From NCBI GenBank assembly GCA_900767605.1, contig CAAFZT010000026.1:1-24022 (forward strand): DNA of 24,022 bases. The letters run 5' to 3'. Source of the stretch: Bacilli bacterium. Lineage in GTDB: Bacteria > Bacillota_I > Bacilli_A > RFN20 > CAG-826. Shown piece by piece: positions 13,960-21,743 of this stretch; position 1 is the stretch's first letter; the number at the start of each line of letters is the position of its first letter. The notes below the pieces were generated by a model. That model saw nothing but the letters and a program-made list of their open reading frames with translations, made no database searches and was not told the DNA's origin. A program made the position numbers and the translations under genes.

Positions 13960-15698
13960 AAGCCGAGTTCCTCCTTGCTAAGCTGCGATAAAGCAATATC
14001 GCGATACGTGGGGCAATTTTCCAGCAATTCGCGATGGGTGCCCTGCCCTACGACTTTGCCCGCGTCGAGAACAAGAATTAAATCCGCGTCCATGATCGTG
14101 CCGACGCGTTGGGCGACGATGACCTTAGTCGCCTCGGGGTACATCTTCTTGAGGTTCTCCCTCACGGTGCGGTCGGTTTTGAAATCAAGAGCCGAGAACG
14201 AGTCGTCGAAAACGAAGATTTCCGGTTCGATGGCTGCGGCTCTAGCGATGCAAAGGCGTTGGCGTTGACCGCCGGAGACGTTCGTGCCTCCCGAAGCGAT
14301 GGGGGCATCATATCCCCCTTCCATCTTTTGGATGAATTCGTCGGCGCAGGCGCAGCTGGCCGCTTTTTCAATGGAGGCTTCGTTCAATTGCTCTTGCCCA
14401 AAGCCGATGTTGTCTTTAACCGAGCCGCGGAACAAATTGCCGCGTTGAGGGACAAAACCAATCCGGGAACGGAGGTCTTTTTGGGTCATGTCTTTGACGT
14501 TGACGCCATCGACTAAAACTTCGCCGCTTGTGCAATCAAATAGGCGGGGGATCAAATTAATCACCGTGGATTTGCCTGAACCCGTCGCCCCGATAAAGGC
14601 AAGGGTCTGTCCTTGGTGAATCTTAAAATCAATTCCCGAAACCACTTCTTCCTCCGCGTCAGGATAAGCAAACCCGACATCGTGGAAGGTTAATTCCCCA
14701 TGGACATTTTCTGCGGGGCTCACGGGATGAACGGGATCGACAATGCTTGATTTGGTACGGAGAACTTCGTCAATACGTTTGGCGGAAACCATCGCGCGGG
14801 GAAGCATGATGAACAGGAACAAAAGCATCATGAACGCCATGATGACTTGAACGGCGAGGTTCGAGAAAGAAACGATGACCGAATAGTCCGTTTCTCCTTT
14901 CTTCATCAAGGAAGCTCCAATTGCATAAATTCCTAAAGACGCCCCATCCAAAACAATCGTCATGACGGGGTTGAATAGCTGCAACATGCGTCCTGTGAAC
15001 AAATTGACTTTGGTCAAATCGTCATTGGCTTTCTTGAATTTGGCATTTTGATACTCTTCCGCGTTATAGGCACGAACGACGCGGACCCCGGAAATCCCTT
15101 CGCGAGTCACTTGGTTCAAACGGTCGATGAATTTCTGAGCGACTTTGAATTTGGGGAGAACGAATACCATGACCGTCGTTAACACGGCGACGATGACAAA
15201 AACCGCGACGATGACGACCCAGGTGAGCTCCTTGCTCGCGTCGGTTGCAAATTTGCAAATCGCCCATACGGCGGTAACCGGGGCGGAGAAAATCATGCGG
15301 AACATCATAAGCGTCGACATCTGGACGTTTTCGATGTCGTTGGAGGTGCGGGTGATTAAGGAAGCGGTAGAGAATTTGCCGATGTCGCCCACGCTAAAAT
15401 CATTGACCTTCTGATAGACTTCATCACGAAGACGGGTGGCAAGGGATGCCGTCATTTCCGAGGCGAGCAAAGCGATGATCACTTGGCAAGCAAAAGTGCC
15501 TGCAGCCATCGCAATAATCATGCCTCCGTTATAAAGGGCATCATTTTGCTGGTTAAACTGGATGGCGGCGATTAAGTTCTTCATGTAATCGACATTTAGC
15601 ATCGTGCACCACACTTGCAAAACGGTGAGGCCGCAGATGACAAACAAGAAAATCCAATCCCACCAACGGAAGCGTTTATATAATCGCCATAAACTCAT
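13956..15698 (-). CDS. ABC exporter half-transporter, subunit with degenerate Walker B
   Basis: The 580-aa protein has the same fused layout. Walker A GATGSGKST is near residues 368-376, signature VSGGQRQR (consensus) near 472, and Walker B reads IFVFDDSFSALD near 491-502. The residue after the Walker B Asp is Asp, not Glu, the hallmark of the non-catalytic ATP site in heterodimeric exporters. Together with the VSAGQ signature of the partner this predicts one degenerate and one active site. The ribosome binding site GGGGGAGG is 7 nt before ATG. First gene of a two-gene operon. No MarR or other regulator gene is beside it, although its promoter carries an inverted repeat. Confidence 0.92.
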   Translation of the reverse strand: MSLWRLYKRFRWWDWIFLFVICGLTVLQVWCTMLNVDYMKNLIAAIQFNQQNDALYNGGMIIAMAAGTFACQVIIALLASEMTASLATRLRDEVYQKVNDFSVGDIGKFSTASLITRTSNDIENVQMSTLMMFRMIFSAPVTAVWAICKFATDASKELTWVVIVAVFVIVAVLTTVMVFVLPKFKVAQKFIDRLNQVTREGISGVRVVRAYNAEEYQNAKFKKANDDLTKVNLFTGRMLQLFNPVMTIVLDGASLGIYAIGASLMKKGETDYSVIVSFSNLAVQVIMAFMMLLFLFIMLPRAMVSAKRIDEVLRTKSSIVDPVHPVSPAENVHGELTFHDVGFAYPDAEEEVVSGIDFKIHQGQTLAFIGATGSGKSTVINLIPRLFDCTSGEVLVDGVNVKDMTQKDLRSRIGFVPQRGNLFRGSVKDNIGFGQEQLNEASIEKAASCACADEFIQKMEGGYDAPIASGGTNVSGGQRQRLCIARAAAIEPEIFVFDDSFSALDFKTDRTVRENLKKMYPEATKVIVAQRVGTIMDADLILVLDAGKVVGQGTHRELLENCPTYRDIALSQLSKEELGL

Positions 15699-15714
15699 TC
15701 TAAAAACCTCCCCC

Positions 15715-15773
15715 GTTCGTAGTCGAACTAAAAAGTACGAAGGGTACTATAGTAGATAACCAAGGTTTTTCAA
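15715..15773 (-). promoter_or_regulatory. Promoter and operator-like repeats of the ABC exporter operon
   Basis: On the minus strand, -35 TTGAAA (15768-15773) and -10 TATAGT (15746-15751) are 16 nt apart. An inverted repeat AGTAC-5-GTACT (15734-15748) overlaps the -10, and GTTCG-4-CGAAC (15715-15728) lies in the leader before the ribosome binding site. Regulation by a repressor encoded elsewhere is likely. Confidence 0.55.
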
Positions 15774-15786
15774 CCCATTTGCCCGT

Positions 15787-15802
15787 CTTTTTTTAAAAAA
15801 AG
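15787..15802. other. A/T-only palindrome between small gene and ABC promoter
   Basis: CTTTTTTTAAAAAAAG is a perfect 16-bp palindrome within a CGTC...GACG frame. It could act as a terminator for the leftward small gene located just beyond it only if read the other way; its role is unclear. Confidence 0.25.
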
Positions 15803-15821
15803 AGAGGACGTGTTTTCCCCT

Positions 15822-16307
15822 TTATTTTTCAAGAGGGAAATGAAGGGGGATCAGCCAAAAATGATCGTGGAACCCTTGCATGGAAGTTTGTTCGAATAAG
15901 CAGGTTTCTTGGAAGGCATGATCAAGTTCTTGGAGGCGTTCTCCCGTTTGGATGGCTTTCTTTAAAATCGGGGTGATGTCAATATCATCGGGATAGATTT
16001 CTAATAAATTTAGTAGAGCTTCTGCTTTTTCTTTAGGAGTATTGGCTTGAAAGGTGATTCCAAAATAAGGGGGGTCTAATCTTTTCGTTGACTTAAAGCA
16101 GGTTAGAGTCCCTTTATTCCTTATATAAAGAAGGGTGGAGGGAGAGAATTCGGCTCCCTTTCCTTCTTTAAAGGAAGAAAAAGCCAAACTCACTTCTTCT
16201 TCGTATTCCCCGGGGTAAGGAATTGCTAAACAAGCGGAAAGGTAAGATAAAGTATCCTGGGGCTTCAAGCCCAGGTCCTTGGATAAATCATTCAACGGGA
16301 AAAGCAT
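15822..16307 (-). CDS. Hypothetical protein (161 aa)
   Basis: I do not recognise a family. The preferred start MLFPLND begins 1 nt after the stop of the preceding gene, which suggests coupling; an earlier ATG at 16346 overlaps that gene. Neither has a clear ribosome binding site. The product looks soluble and globular, with acidic and aromatic stretches (AIPYPGEYEEEVSLAF, LLNLLEIYPDDIDITP) and two Cys. There is no signal or membrane helix. It is paired with a small membrane protein in a leftward two-gene unit. Confidence 0.6.
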   Translation of the reverse strand: MLFPLNDLSKDLGLKPQDTLSYLSACLAIPYPGEYEEEVSLAFSSFKEGKGAEFSPSTLLYIRNKGTLTCFKSTKRLDPPYFGITFQANTPKEKAEALLNLLEIYPDDIDITPILKKAIQTGERLQELDHAFQETCLFEQTSMQGFHDHFWLIPLHFPLEK

Positions 16308-16308
16308 G

Positions 16309-16662
16309 TTAAGCGGCGAGTTTTTGCTCTTCGAGGAATTCTTCATAACGGTTTCTAGCCGTTTTGAAAGGCGGGTAATAATTGACTAACGTCCAAACAA
16401 GCAGGAATACCGTTCCGATTAAGGTTAAGAAATCCAAAATCAAAAACGTGCAGGTAAGCCCCATGGGCCAGCCTAGACTCGCGGAGAGGCAAAGGAAAAC
16501 AAAAAGCAAAACAAATCCCCCAAAGGCTCCAAGGAAATAGAGGCCCCAACGGGTAAATTGCTTTTTGGCTTCAGCTAAACGCGATTTCAAGCGTTCCTCT
16601 TCTTCTTTTTTCTTGGTTCCATTGGCTCCTAAGGGAGCGGGCGTTTTCATTTCTTCTTCCAT
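16309..16662 (-). CDS. Small two-helix membrane protein (117 aa)
   Basis: No family is recognised. The chosen start gives a charged, Lys/Glu-rich N-terminus (MEEEMKTP..., EEEERLKSRLAEAKKQ, probably coiled coil), two transmembrane helices (about residues 40-60 and 70-95) and a charged tail (NRYEEFLEEQKLAA). The frame stays open to 16851 and would add two more hydrophobic stretches. No start there has a ribosome binding site, and that stretch is shared with a plus-strand ORF that does have one, so the shorter form is preferred with moderate certainty. Confidence 0.55.
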   Translation of the reverse strand: MEEEMKTPAPLGANGTKKKEEEERLKSRLAEAKKQFTRWGLYFLGAFGGFVLLFVFLCLSASLGWPMGLTCTFLILDFLTLIGTVFLLVWTLVNYYPPFKTARNRYEEFLEEQKLAA

Positions 16663-16714
16663 GGGGGCTATTTTTTCACCTTTAAAGAAATTTGTAAATA
16701 AAGGGGCGAAAATC

Positions 16715-16873
16715 ATGAAAGCGCTAACAAAGAAAAACTCGTTCTTGGAAAAAAGCGATTCGCGGTTTAAAGTAAAGTCCCGGAGCAAGATAAAGATGAT
16801 GCGAACCGGAATGAAGCAACTCACCCAAAATAGGGGCGCTGTCTCCTTCATCCGTATTCGTTTTGAGGCCTAA
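16715..16873 (+). CDS. Putative basic leader peptide ORF before the uracil permease (52 aa)
   Basis: ATG preceded by AAGGGG with an 8-nt spacer. The product is strongly basic (MKALTKKNSFLEK..., KVKSRSKIKMMRTGMKQL, ending FIRIRFEA). Its TAA stop lies inside a terminator hairpin, and the uracil permease starts 49 nt after the stop. I do not know a protein family for it. The other possibility is that this DNA is the 5' part of the minus-strand membrane protein gene. The ribosome binding site and the exact fit to the terminator favour a genuine short ORF, perhaps a transcription-attenuation leader. Confidence 0.4.
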   Translation: MKALTKKNSFLEKSDSRFKVKSRSKIKMMRTGMKQLTQNRGAVSFIRIRFEA

Positions 16874-16892
16874 ATAGAGGCCTTATTTTTTT
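16864..16892 (+). terminator. Terminator/attenuator just before the uracil permease gene
   Basis: An 8-bp stem (16864-16871 with 16878-16885, core AGGCCT pairing with AGGCCT, loop AAATAG) is followed by seven T. The permease ATG is 29 nt after the T-tract. Its place in front of a plus-strand gene, overlapping the leader ORF stop, makes it a candidate attenuator. Confidence 0.65.
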
Positions 16893-16921
16893 ACCTTGTT
16901 TCGGAAAGGAAGGTTTCCCCA

Positions 16922-18400
16922 ATGTTTGGAAACAAAAATAGCGCTGCGGTCGAAGAACCGCGCACCATTCATCCCAATGGCATGCTTCTAGAGGTCGATG
17001 AAGCCCCCAAGAAAGCAGGGAAGTGGATTATTCTTGCCATTCAGCACGTGCTCGCCATGTTCGTGGCTTGCGTCACCGTTCCGATGATCGTCTTTAGCGG
17101 AGTGAACGTCACGATTGGTGGTGTGACGCAAAACCTCGCCTCCGTCATGATCGCCCCGACCCTCTTCAGTGCCGGCGTCGGGACCATATTCTATCTCTTC
17201 GTTACGAAATTCAAATCCCCGATGTTCCTCGCTTCGAGCTTTGCCTATATGGCGGCGATGAGCGAAGCGATCAAAGTGGACGCTCAAGCGGGCCAAGTCA
17301 ACCTTTGGATCCTCCCCGTTGGCATGGCGATGGTCGGCGTCGTCTATTGCTTAGTTGCCTTGCTCATCAAGCTCTTTGGCGTTGCTTGGCTCAACAAACT
17401 TCTTCCTCCTATCGTCGTTGGACCGGTCATCATGGTCATCGGTCTTTCTCTTGCTGGAAGCGCGATTGGTAACCTCACCGGCACCGCCGCGGGAGCCTAC
17501 AACTGGTGCAACATCATTTCCGGGCTCGTCGCCATGGTCGTCACCGCGATTTGCGCCCATTACGGCAAAGGCACCATCTCCCTCATCCCCTTCGTTCTTG
17601 GTATGTTAAGCGGCTACCTCACCGGCGTTCTCTTCACCGCGATTGGCTATTATGGCTGTGGTTCGGACTATTGCCGCGTCGTCAATTTCGATCCGTTCAT
17701 CAACCTCTTCTCCAATATCCGCGTCCAATCCTTCTTGGATTATCCGAAGTTCTTGTTCTTAGCGGCTCAGTCTAGCAACGTCGTCCCCCTTTCGGGCTCG
17801 GCGGTTGGCCAAGCAGCCCTCATCTTCATCCCCGTTTCCTTGGTTACCATCTGCGAACACATCGGCGACCACAAGAACATGTCGGGACTTCTTCAACGCG
17901 ATCTTCTCGAAGAACCGGGTCTTTCCCGCACCTTAATCGGCGATGGGGTTGCCACCGCGATCTCTGGCTGCCTTTGCGGCGCGGCCAATACGACTTATGG
18001 GGAAAACGTCGCAGTCGTCGGCGTCACCAAAATCGCTTCGACCAAAGTCATCTTCCTCGCCTGCTGCTTCTCCATGCTCCTTGGCTTCTTTAGCCCGGTC
18101 ATGGCTCTCACCCAAACGATCCCTGCCTGCGTTACGGGCGGCGTCAGCTTGATCCTCTATGGTTTCATTGCTTCTAGCGGCGTCAAGATGCTCATCCATG
18201 AAAAAGTCGATATGTCGAAGACCAAGAACATCTTCGTAAGCTCGGTCATCCTCGTCGCTGGCATCGGCGGACTCGTCTTCTCCTTCGGAAGCGGGGAAGT
18301 CTCCATGTCGATCACCTCGGTTTCCGTCGCGATGATCCTTGGCATCATCATGAATGCCATCCTCCGCGAAAAGAAACCTTCTAGCGAAATCAAAGCCTAA
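16922..18400 (+). CDS. Uracil permease (NCS2 family)
   Basis: The 492-aa membrane protein of the nucleobase:cation symporter-2 family imports uracil with protons for pyrimidine salvage. Evidence includes the N-terminal AIQHVLAMFVACVTVP helix, GGPP-like GPVIMVIGLSLAG, the EHIGDHKNMSGLLQRDLL motif and NTTYGENVAVVGVT, which is typical of UraA/PyrP rather than xanthine permeases. About 12-14 helices are expected. It has a ~40-aa cytoplasmic N-terminal extension. The ribosome binding site GGAAGG is 8 nt upstream and sits in the loop of a small hairpin (GGAAA/TTTCC). Codon use is strongly C-ending, richer in GC than neighbouring genes, as for a highly expressed gene. It is probably regulated at the upstream hairpin. 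Confidence 0.92.
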   Translation: MFGNKNSAAVEEPRTIHPNGMLLEVDEAPKKAGKWIILAIQHVLAMFVACVTVPMIVFSGVNVTIGGVTQNLASVMIAPTLFSAGVGTIFYLFVTKFKSPMFLASSFAYMAAMSEAIKVDAQAGQVNLWILPVGMAMVGVVYCLVALLIKLFGVAWLNKLLPPIVVGPVIMVIGLSLAGSAIGNLTGTAAGAYNWCNIISGLVAMVVTAICAHYGKGTISLIPFVLGMLSGYLTGVLFTAIGYYGCGSDYCRVVNFDPFINLFSNIRVQSFLDYPKFLFLAAQSSNVVPLSGSAVGQAALIFIPVSLVTICEHIGDHKNMSGLLQRDLLEEPGLSRTLIGDGVATAISGCLCGAANTTYGENVAVVGVTKIASTKVIFLACCFSMLLGFFSPVMALTQTIPACVTGGVSLILYGFIASSGVKMLIHEKVDMSKTKNIFVSSVILVAGIGGLVFSFGSGEVSMSITSVSVAMILGIIMNAILREKKPSSEIKA

Positions 18401-18418
18401 ATCTTCCTATTCCTTAAG

Positions 18419-18447
18419 AGCCACTTCTTCTAGGGGGTGGCTTTTTT
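18419..18447 (+). terminator. Terminator of the uracil permease gene
   Basis: The stem AGCCAC/GTGGCT (18419-18424 with 18437-18442), extendable by adjoining pairs, is followed by six T. Confidence 0.7.
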
Positions 18448-18490
18448 GTTTGGAATTTTCTCCCTCAAAATCTCGAATTTTGCTAAACCG

Positions 18491-18525
18491 CTTACAGGGG
18501 CAAGACGAAAGGATATAAATCCTTT
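18491..18525 (+). promoter_or_regulatory. Promoter of guaA-hpt with overlapping palindrome
   Basis: The -35 CTTACA (18491-18496) and -10 TATAAA (18514-18519) have a 17-nt spacer. A 7-bp inverted repeat AAAGGAT/ATCCTTT (18508-18514 with 18519-18525) encloses the -10, as an operator would. No purine riboswitch signature is visible. Confidence 0.55.
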
Positions 18526-18538
18526 AGAATAACGGAAT

Positions 18539-20062
18539 ATGAAACGCATCATTGTCCTTGATTTTGGCGGTCAGTATAACCAACTCATCGCTCGTCGCGT
18601 TCGCGACCTCCACGTCTATAGTGAAGTTCTTCCCTTCACGACTCCTTTAGAAAAATTAAAGGACCCCGAGATTCTTGGCATCATCTTCACGGGTGGGCCG
18701 AATTCGGTTTATGAACCTTCTTCTCCCCACGTAGACCAAGGAATCTTTGCTTTAGGCAAGCCGATTCTAGGAATCTGCTATGGGGCGCAGCTCATCGCCT
18801 ATCAAAATGGGGGCAAGGTGGAGTCCATCTCCGAGCGAGAATATGGGAGAAAAGCGATTCGCGTGGTTCCTTCTACCTTATTCCAAGGGTTAGACGAAGA
18901 GCAAGAAGTCTTCATGAGTCACGGAGATCAAATCGTTTCATTGCCTCTTTCTTTCCGCGTTACTTCTTCTTCCAATACCTGCCCGATTGCTTCTTATGAA
19001 GACGAAAGCAAAGGCTTATATGGGGTGCAATTCCATCCCGAGGTCGAGCATTCGATCCATGGGCAAGAGATGCTCAAGAATTTCGTCTATGGGGTTTGCA
19101 AGGCAACACCCAGCTGGAAAAGCGAAGATTTCTTAAAAGAAAAAATCGAAGCGGCGAGACGCCAAATTGGAGATAAGCGCGTCCTTTGCGGGCTAAGTGG
19201 CGGGGTCGATAGCGCGGTCGTCGCCTCTTTGCTTTCCAAAGCCGTCGGAAAACAACTTGTCTGCGTCTTTGTCGACCATGGGCTATTACGGAAAGACGAA
19301 GCCAAGCAAGTGGAAGATACTTTCTCCAAGATGGACCTTCAATTTGTGAAAGTCGACGCGAGCGAGGAATTCTTCTCCGCGTTAAAAGGGGTCACCGAAC
19401 CGGAAGAAAAACGAAAAATCATCGGAAAGCATTTCGTCGACGTCTTTACCGCGGAAGAGAAAAAACTTGGCCAAGAAGGTTCCTTCTATTTGGCTCAGGG
19501 GACGATTTACCCCGACCGCATCGAGTCGGGATTAGGGATTTCCGCCAAAATCAAATCTCACCATAACGTCGGGGGGCTTCCCAAAGACATGGATTTCTTA
19601 GGACTTGTTGAGCCCCTTCAGGATTTATTCAAAGACGAAGTCCGCGTGATTGGCCGTCTCCTTGGTCTCCCCGAATCCATCGTCTCCCGTCAACCCTTCC
19701 CAGGGCCAGGACTTGGCATCCGGGTCGTCGGGGAAGTCACTCCCGAAAAAGTTCATATCGTCCAAGAAGCCGATGCGATTTTCCGCGAAGAAATGGAAAA
19801 AGCAGGCCAAAAGCCCTCCCAATATTTTGCTGCTTTATCCAATATGCGCTCCGTCGGGGTGCAAGGAGATGGGAGAACCTATGACTATGCAATCGTCTTA
19901 CGCGCGGTAAAAACCGACGATTTCATGACGGCATCCCCCTTTGAAATCCCCTATCCTCTTCTTTCTAAAATCTCTGAGCGCATCATCAATGAGGTGCATG
20001 GGGTGAACCGCGTCCTTTATGATTTCACCTCCAAACCACCCGCGACCATTGAACTCGAATAA
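18539..20062 (+). CDS. guaA: GMP synthase (glutamine-hydrolysing)
   Basis: The 507-aa enzyme converts XMP to GMP using glutamine and ATP in the cytoplasm. The class I glutamine amidotransferase domain (residues 1-190) has the catalytic triad C80 (GICYGAQ), H166 and E168 (FHPEVE). The ATP-pyrophosphatase domain has the P-loop SGGVDS at 220-225 (LSGGVDSAV). The dimerisation domain ends in GVQGDGRTYDYAIVLRAV and PPATIELE. Length and all key residues are normal. The ATG has only a weak GGA nearby. It is followed 9 nt later by hpt, giving a purine operon. Confidence 0.98.
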   Translation: MKRIIVLDFGGQYNQLIARRVRDLHVYSEVLPFTTPLEKLKDPEILGIIFTGGPNSVYEPSSPHVDQGIFALGKPILGICYGAQLIAYQNGGKVESISEREYGRKAIRVVPSTLFQGLDEEQEVFMSHGDQIVSLPLSFRVTSSSNTCPIASYEDESKGLYGVQFHPEVEHSIHGQEMLKNFVYGVCKATPSWKSEDFLKEKIEAARRQIGDKRVLCGLSGGVDSAVVASLLSKAVGKQLVCVFVDHGLLRKDEAKQVEDTFSKMDLQFVKVDASEEFFSALKGVTEPEEKRKIIGKHFVDVFTAEEKKLGQEGSFYLAQGTIYPDRIESGLGISAKIKSHHNVGGLPKDMDFLGLVEPLQDLFKDEVRVIGRLLGLPESIVSRQPFPGPGLGIRVVGEVTPEKVHIVQEADAIFREEMEKAGQKPSQYFAALSNMRSVGVQGDGRTYDYAIVLRAVKTDDFMTASPFEIPYPLLSKISERIINEVHGVNRVLYDFTSKPPATIELE

Positions 20063-20071
20063 GGGGGCATT

Positions 20072-20608
20072 ATGAAAAAGGTCATTCTCTCTTCCTATAA
20101 TATCGATGCCATCACGCGGAACCTCGGTTACGAGCTTTCGGAAGCTTTGTCTAACGAAGAACAGCTTCCTCTCTTCGTCTGCGTCATGCGCGGGGCGATT
20201 TGCTTCATGGGCGACCTCGTTAAATGCGTCGATGCGGACTTTTTATGCGATTATGTTCAGCTTAGCCGTGACGAAGAGGGAGACCCCCGGATTGAAAAGG
20301 ACATCTCCTTCCCAATCAAAAATCGGACTGTCGTCTTCGTCGAGGATATCGTCGATACGGGGTCGATTCTTGACTACTTGATCCGTCATACCCTTTTGAA
20401 GCATCCGAAGCGGATTTTGGTTTGTACTCTAGTCAATAAGACCAAGAACCGGAAGATTGAGGTGCCGATTGATTTCTGCGGCATCACGATCAAGGATGAT
20501 ATTTTCTTAACCGGTTATGGATTGTCCTACAAAGGGATGGTCCGTTATAGCCCAGAAGTTTATGTTCCTAGCGAAGAGGAACTCGAAGCCTACGACAAGA
20601 AGCTTTGA
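20072..20608 (+). CDS. hpt: Hypoxanthine phosphoribosyltransferase
   Basis: The 178-aa type I phosphoribosyltransferase salvages hypoxanthine and guanine to IMP and GMP with PRPP. The PRPP-binding motif is VVFVEDIVDTGSILDYL, the flexible loop region is LSRDEEGDPR, and the C-terminal base-binding part is IDFCGITIKDDIFLTGYG. Ribosome binding site GGGGG lies just before ATG, 9 nt after guaA. It ends in UGA, which supports standard stop use. The two genes feed the same GMP pool. Confidence 0.96.
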   Translation: MKKVILSSYNIDAITRNLGYELSEALSNEEQLPLFVCVMRGAICFMGDLVKCVDADFLCDYVQLSRDEEGDPRIEKDISFPIKNRTVVFVEDIVDTGSILDYLIRHTLLKHPKRILVCTLVNKTKNRKIEVPIDFCGITIKDDIFLTGYGLSYKGMVRYSPEVYVPSEEELEAYDKKL

Positions 20609-20667
20609 TTGATCCGTTAGGAGACGGCTTGACAAAAGGGGTGTCAGCCCGCTTAAAAATCAGCTCT

Positions 20668-20698
20668 GGAATGGTCCAACAGGACTATTCCTTTTTTT
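20668..20698 (+). terminator. Terminator of the guaA-hpt operon
   Basis: A 10-bp stem GGAATGGTCC/GGACTATTCC with one G-U pair and an AACA loop is followed by seven T. Confidence 0.9.
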
Positions 20699-20724
20699 GT
20701 GCATTCGTTTAATATAAATAGAAT
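20697..20724 (+). promoter_or_regulatory. Promoter of the lipoprotein gene
   Basis: The -35 TTGTGC (20697-20702), 16-nt spacer and -10 TAGAAT (20719-20724) lie just after the hpt terminator, 15 nt before the lipoprotein ATG. Confidence 0.45.
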
Positions 20725-20739
20725 AAGAGGTACACCATT

Positions 20740-21672
20740 ATGAAAAAAACGTCTCTCCTACTTCTATCTAGTTCGATGTTGATGCTTCTTTCTTGCGGCG
20801 GAGGCGGATCCCAAACGATCCCCGAGGGCAAGAAAGTCCAAAAAGAAGATTTAGCCACCCATTATGCGGCGGCGAAAGAAAATACGGATAAAACTGACGC
20901 CTTCTCCGTTGCCATCAAAGGCGGATTCCTTTTCGAGAACTATACCAAAGCCACCATGGGCGAAGCCGTCGAAGAAATGGGCGGCAAAATCGAAATCAAA
21001 AACTTCTATCTTAATGCCGGCATCAAGAATTTCCGCGAAGATATCACCAAATTGCAAACGAGTGTTACCTTCGGCGCGGGATTTGAATACCGTAACGGGG
21101 TCGGCGATAACGCGGTGAGTGCGTCTGCTGCAATCAAAAAGGCGGGATTCTATATCGAAGACGGCACGCAATACATGGACATGGAATCCGTCCGTCCGAT
21201 CATCAAATCGCTTCTTCCTTCTGCTGATCTTCCTGAAACCCTGCATTTTAAAGTCCCCGTCAATTTCCCAACCAATCCTCCGACTCCCGTGGATATCGAT
21301 GAGTTACTGAGTCAGGTAGAAACCGATCTTGCAGAAGGGGTCGATTATCTAGACTGTGGCAAAGGCAATTACTCCTTCGTTTATAATTTGGATCCCACCA
21401 AAGTCATCGGCGAGACCGACTCCGCCGCGGTGGAAGCTAAAGGCAACGCGGCTTTCGCAGTTAGCTTCTCCGACGAAGGATTCACTTCCCTTGGTCTATT
21501 CGCCGACTTCGAAGCCTCGGTGAAGGCCGAAAACGTCGCAGGGGATATGGTTGTCAAATCGGAAGCGAACGTCAAACTCAAAGTCGATTTGAAGGCCGAC
21601 TTCGCTTATGGGGACAAAGCCGTTATCGAATCGGTTCCTAACCCCGAGTCCTTCCCGGATCTACCGGAATAA
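20740..21672 (+). CDS. Predicted lipoprotein, function unknown (310 aa)
   Basis: An N-terminal lipoprotein signal (MKKT, hydrophobic SLLLLSSSMLMLLS) ends in a lipobox LLSC with C19 followed by a Gly-rich linker. The mature part is secreted, acidic and appears beta-rich, with many alternating segments (KIEIKNFYLNAGIKNF, NVKLKVDLKADFAYG). It resembles lipoprotein domains that adopt a large beta-sheet or barrel-like fold, but no family was recognised. AGAGGT lies 8 nt before ATG. It stands alone, bounded by two terminators. Secreted surface role inferred only. Confidence 0.8.
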   Translation: MKKTSLLLLSSSMLMLLSCGGGGSQTIPEGKKVQKEDLATHYAAAKENTDKTDAFSVAIKGGFLFENYTKATMGEAVEEMGGKIEIKNFYLNAGIKNFREDITKLQTSVTFGAGFEYRNGVGDNAVSASAAIKKAGFYIEDGTQYMDMESVRPIIKSLLPSADLPETLHFKVPVNFPTNPPTPVDIDELLSQVETDLAEGVDYLDCGKGNYSFVYNLDPTKVIGETDSAAVEAKGNAAFAVSFSDEGFTSLGLFADFEASVKAENVAGDMVVKSEANVKLKVDLKADFAYGDKAVIESVPNPESFPDLPE

Positions 21673-21688
21673 GCGCTTTCAATGCTAG

Positions 21689-21714
21689 GAACCCCCGCTT
21701 GGGGGTTCTTTTTT
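21689..21714 (+). terminator. Terminator of the lipoprotein gene
   Basis: A perfect 8-bp stem GAACCCCC/GGGGGTTC with a GCTT loop, followed by six T. Confidence 0.92.
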
Positions 21715-21743
21715 CTTCTAGAATCGATTAAATTTCTACCGTT

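Noticed and set aside
14109..14516. 135-aa plus-strand open frame inside the ABC gene
   Set aside because: Shadow of the ABC ATPase domain, which carries all expected motifs on the other strand.
16663..16851. N-terminal extension of the minus-strand membrane protein
   Set aside because: No start in it has a ribosome binding site, and its Phe/Leu-rich residues are what the reverse of a Lys-rich plus-strand ORF gives. It is not fully excluded.
17933..18199. 88-aa minus-strand open frame inside the permease gene
   Set aside because: Shadow frame created by the strong C-ending codon use of the permease.
18448..18538. Guanine riboswitch before guaA
   Set aside because: The conserved purine-riboswitch core sequences are absent and the leader after the predicted start site is too short.
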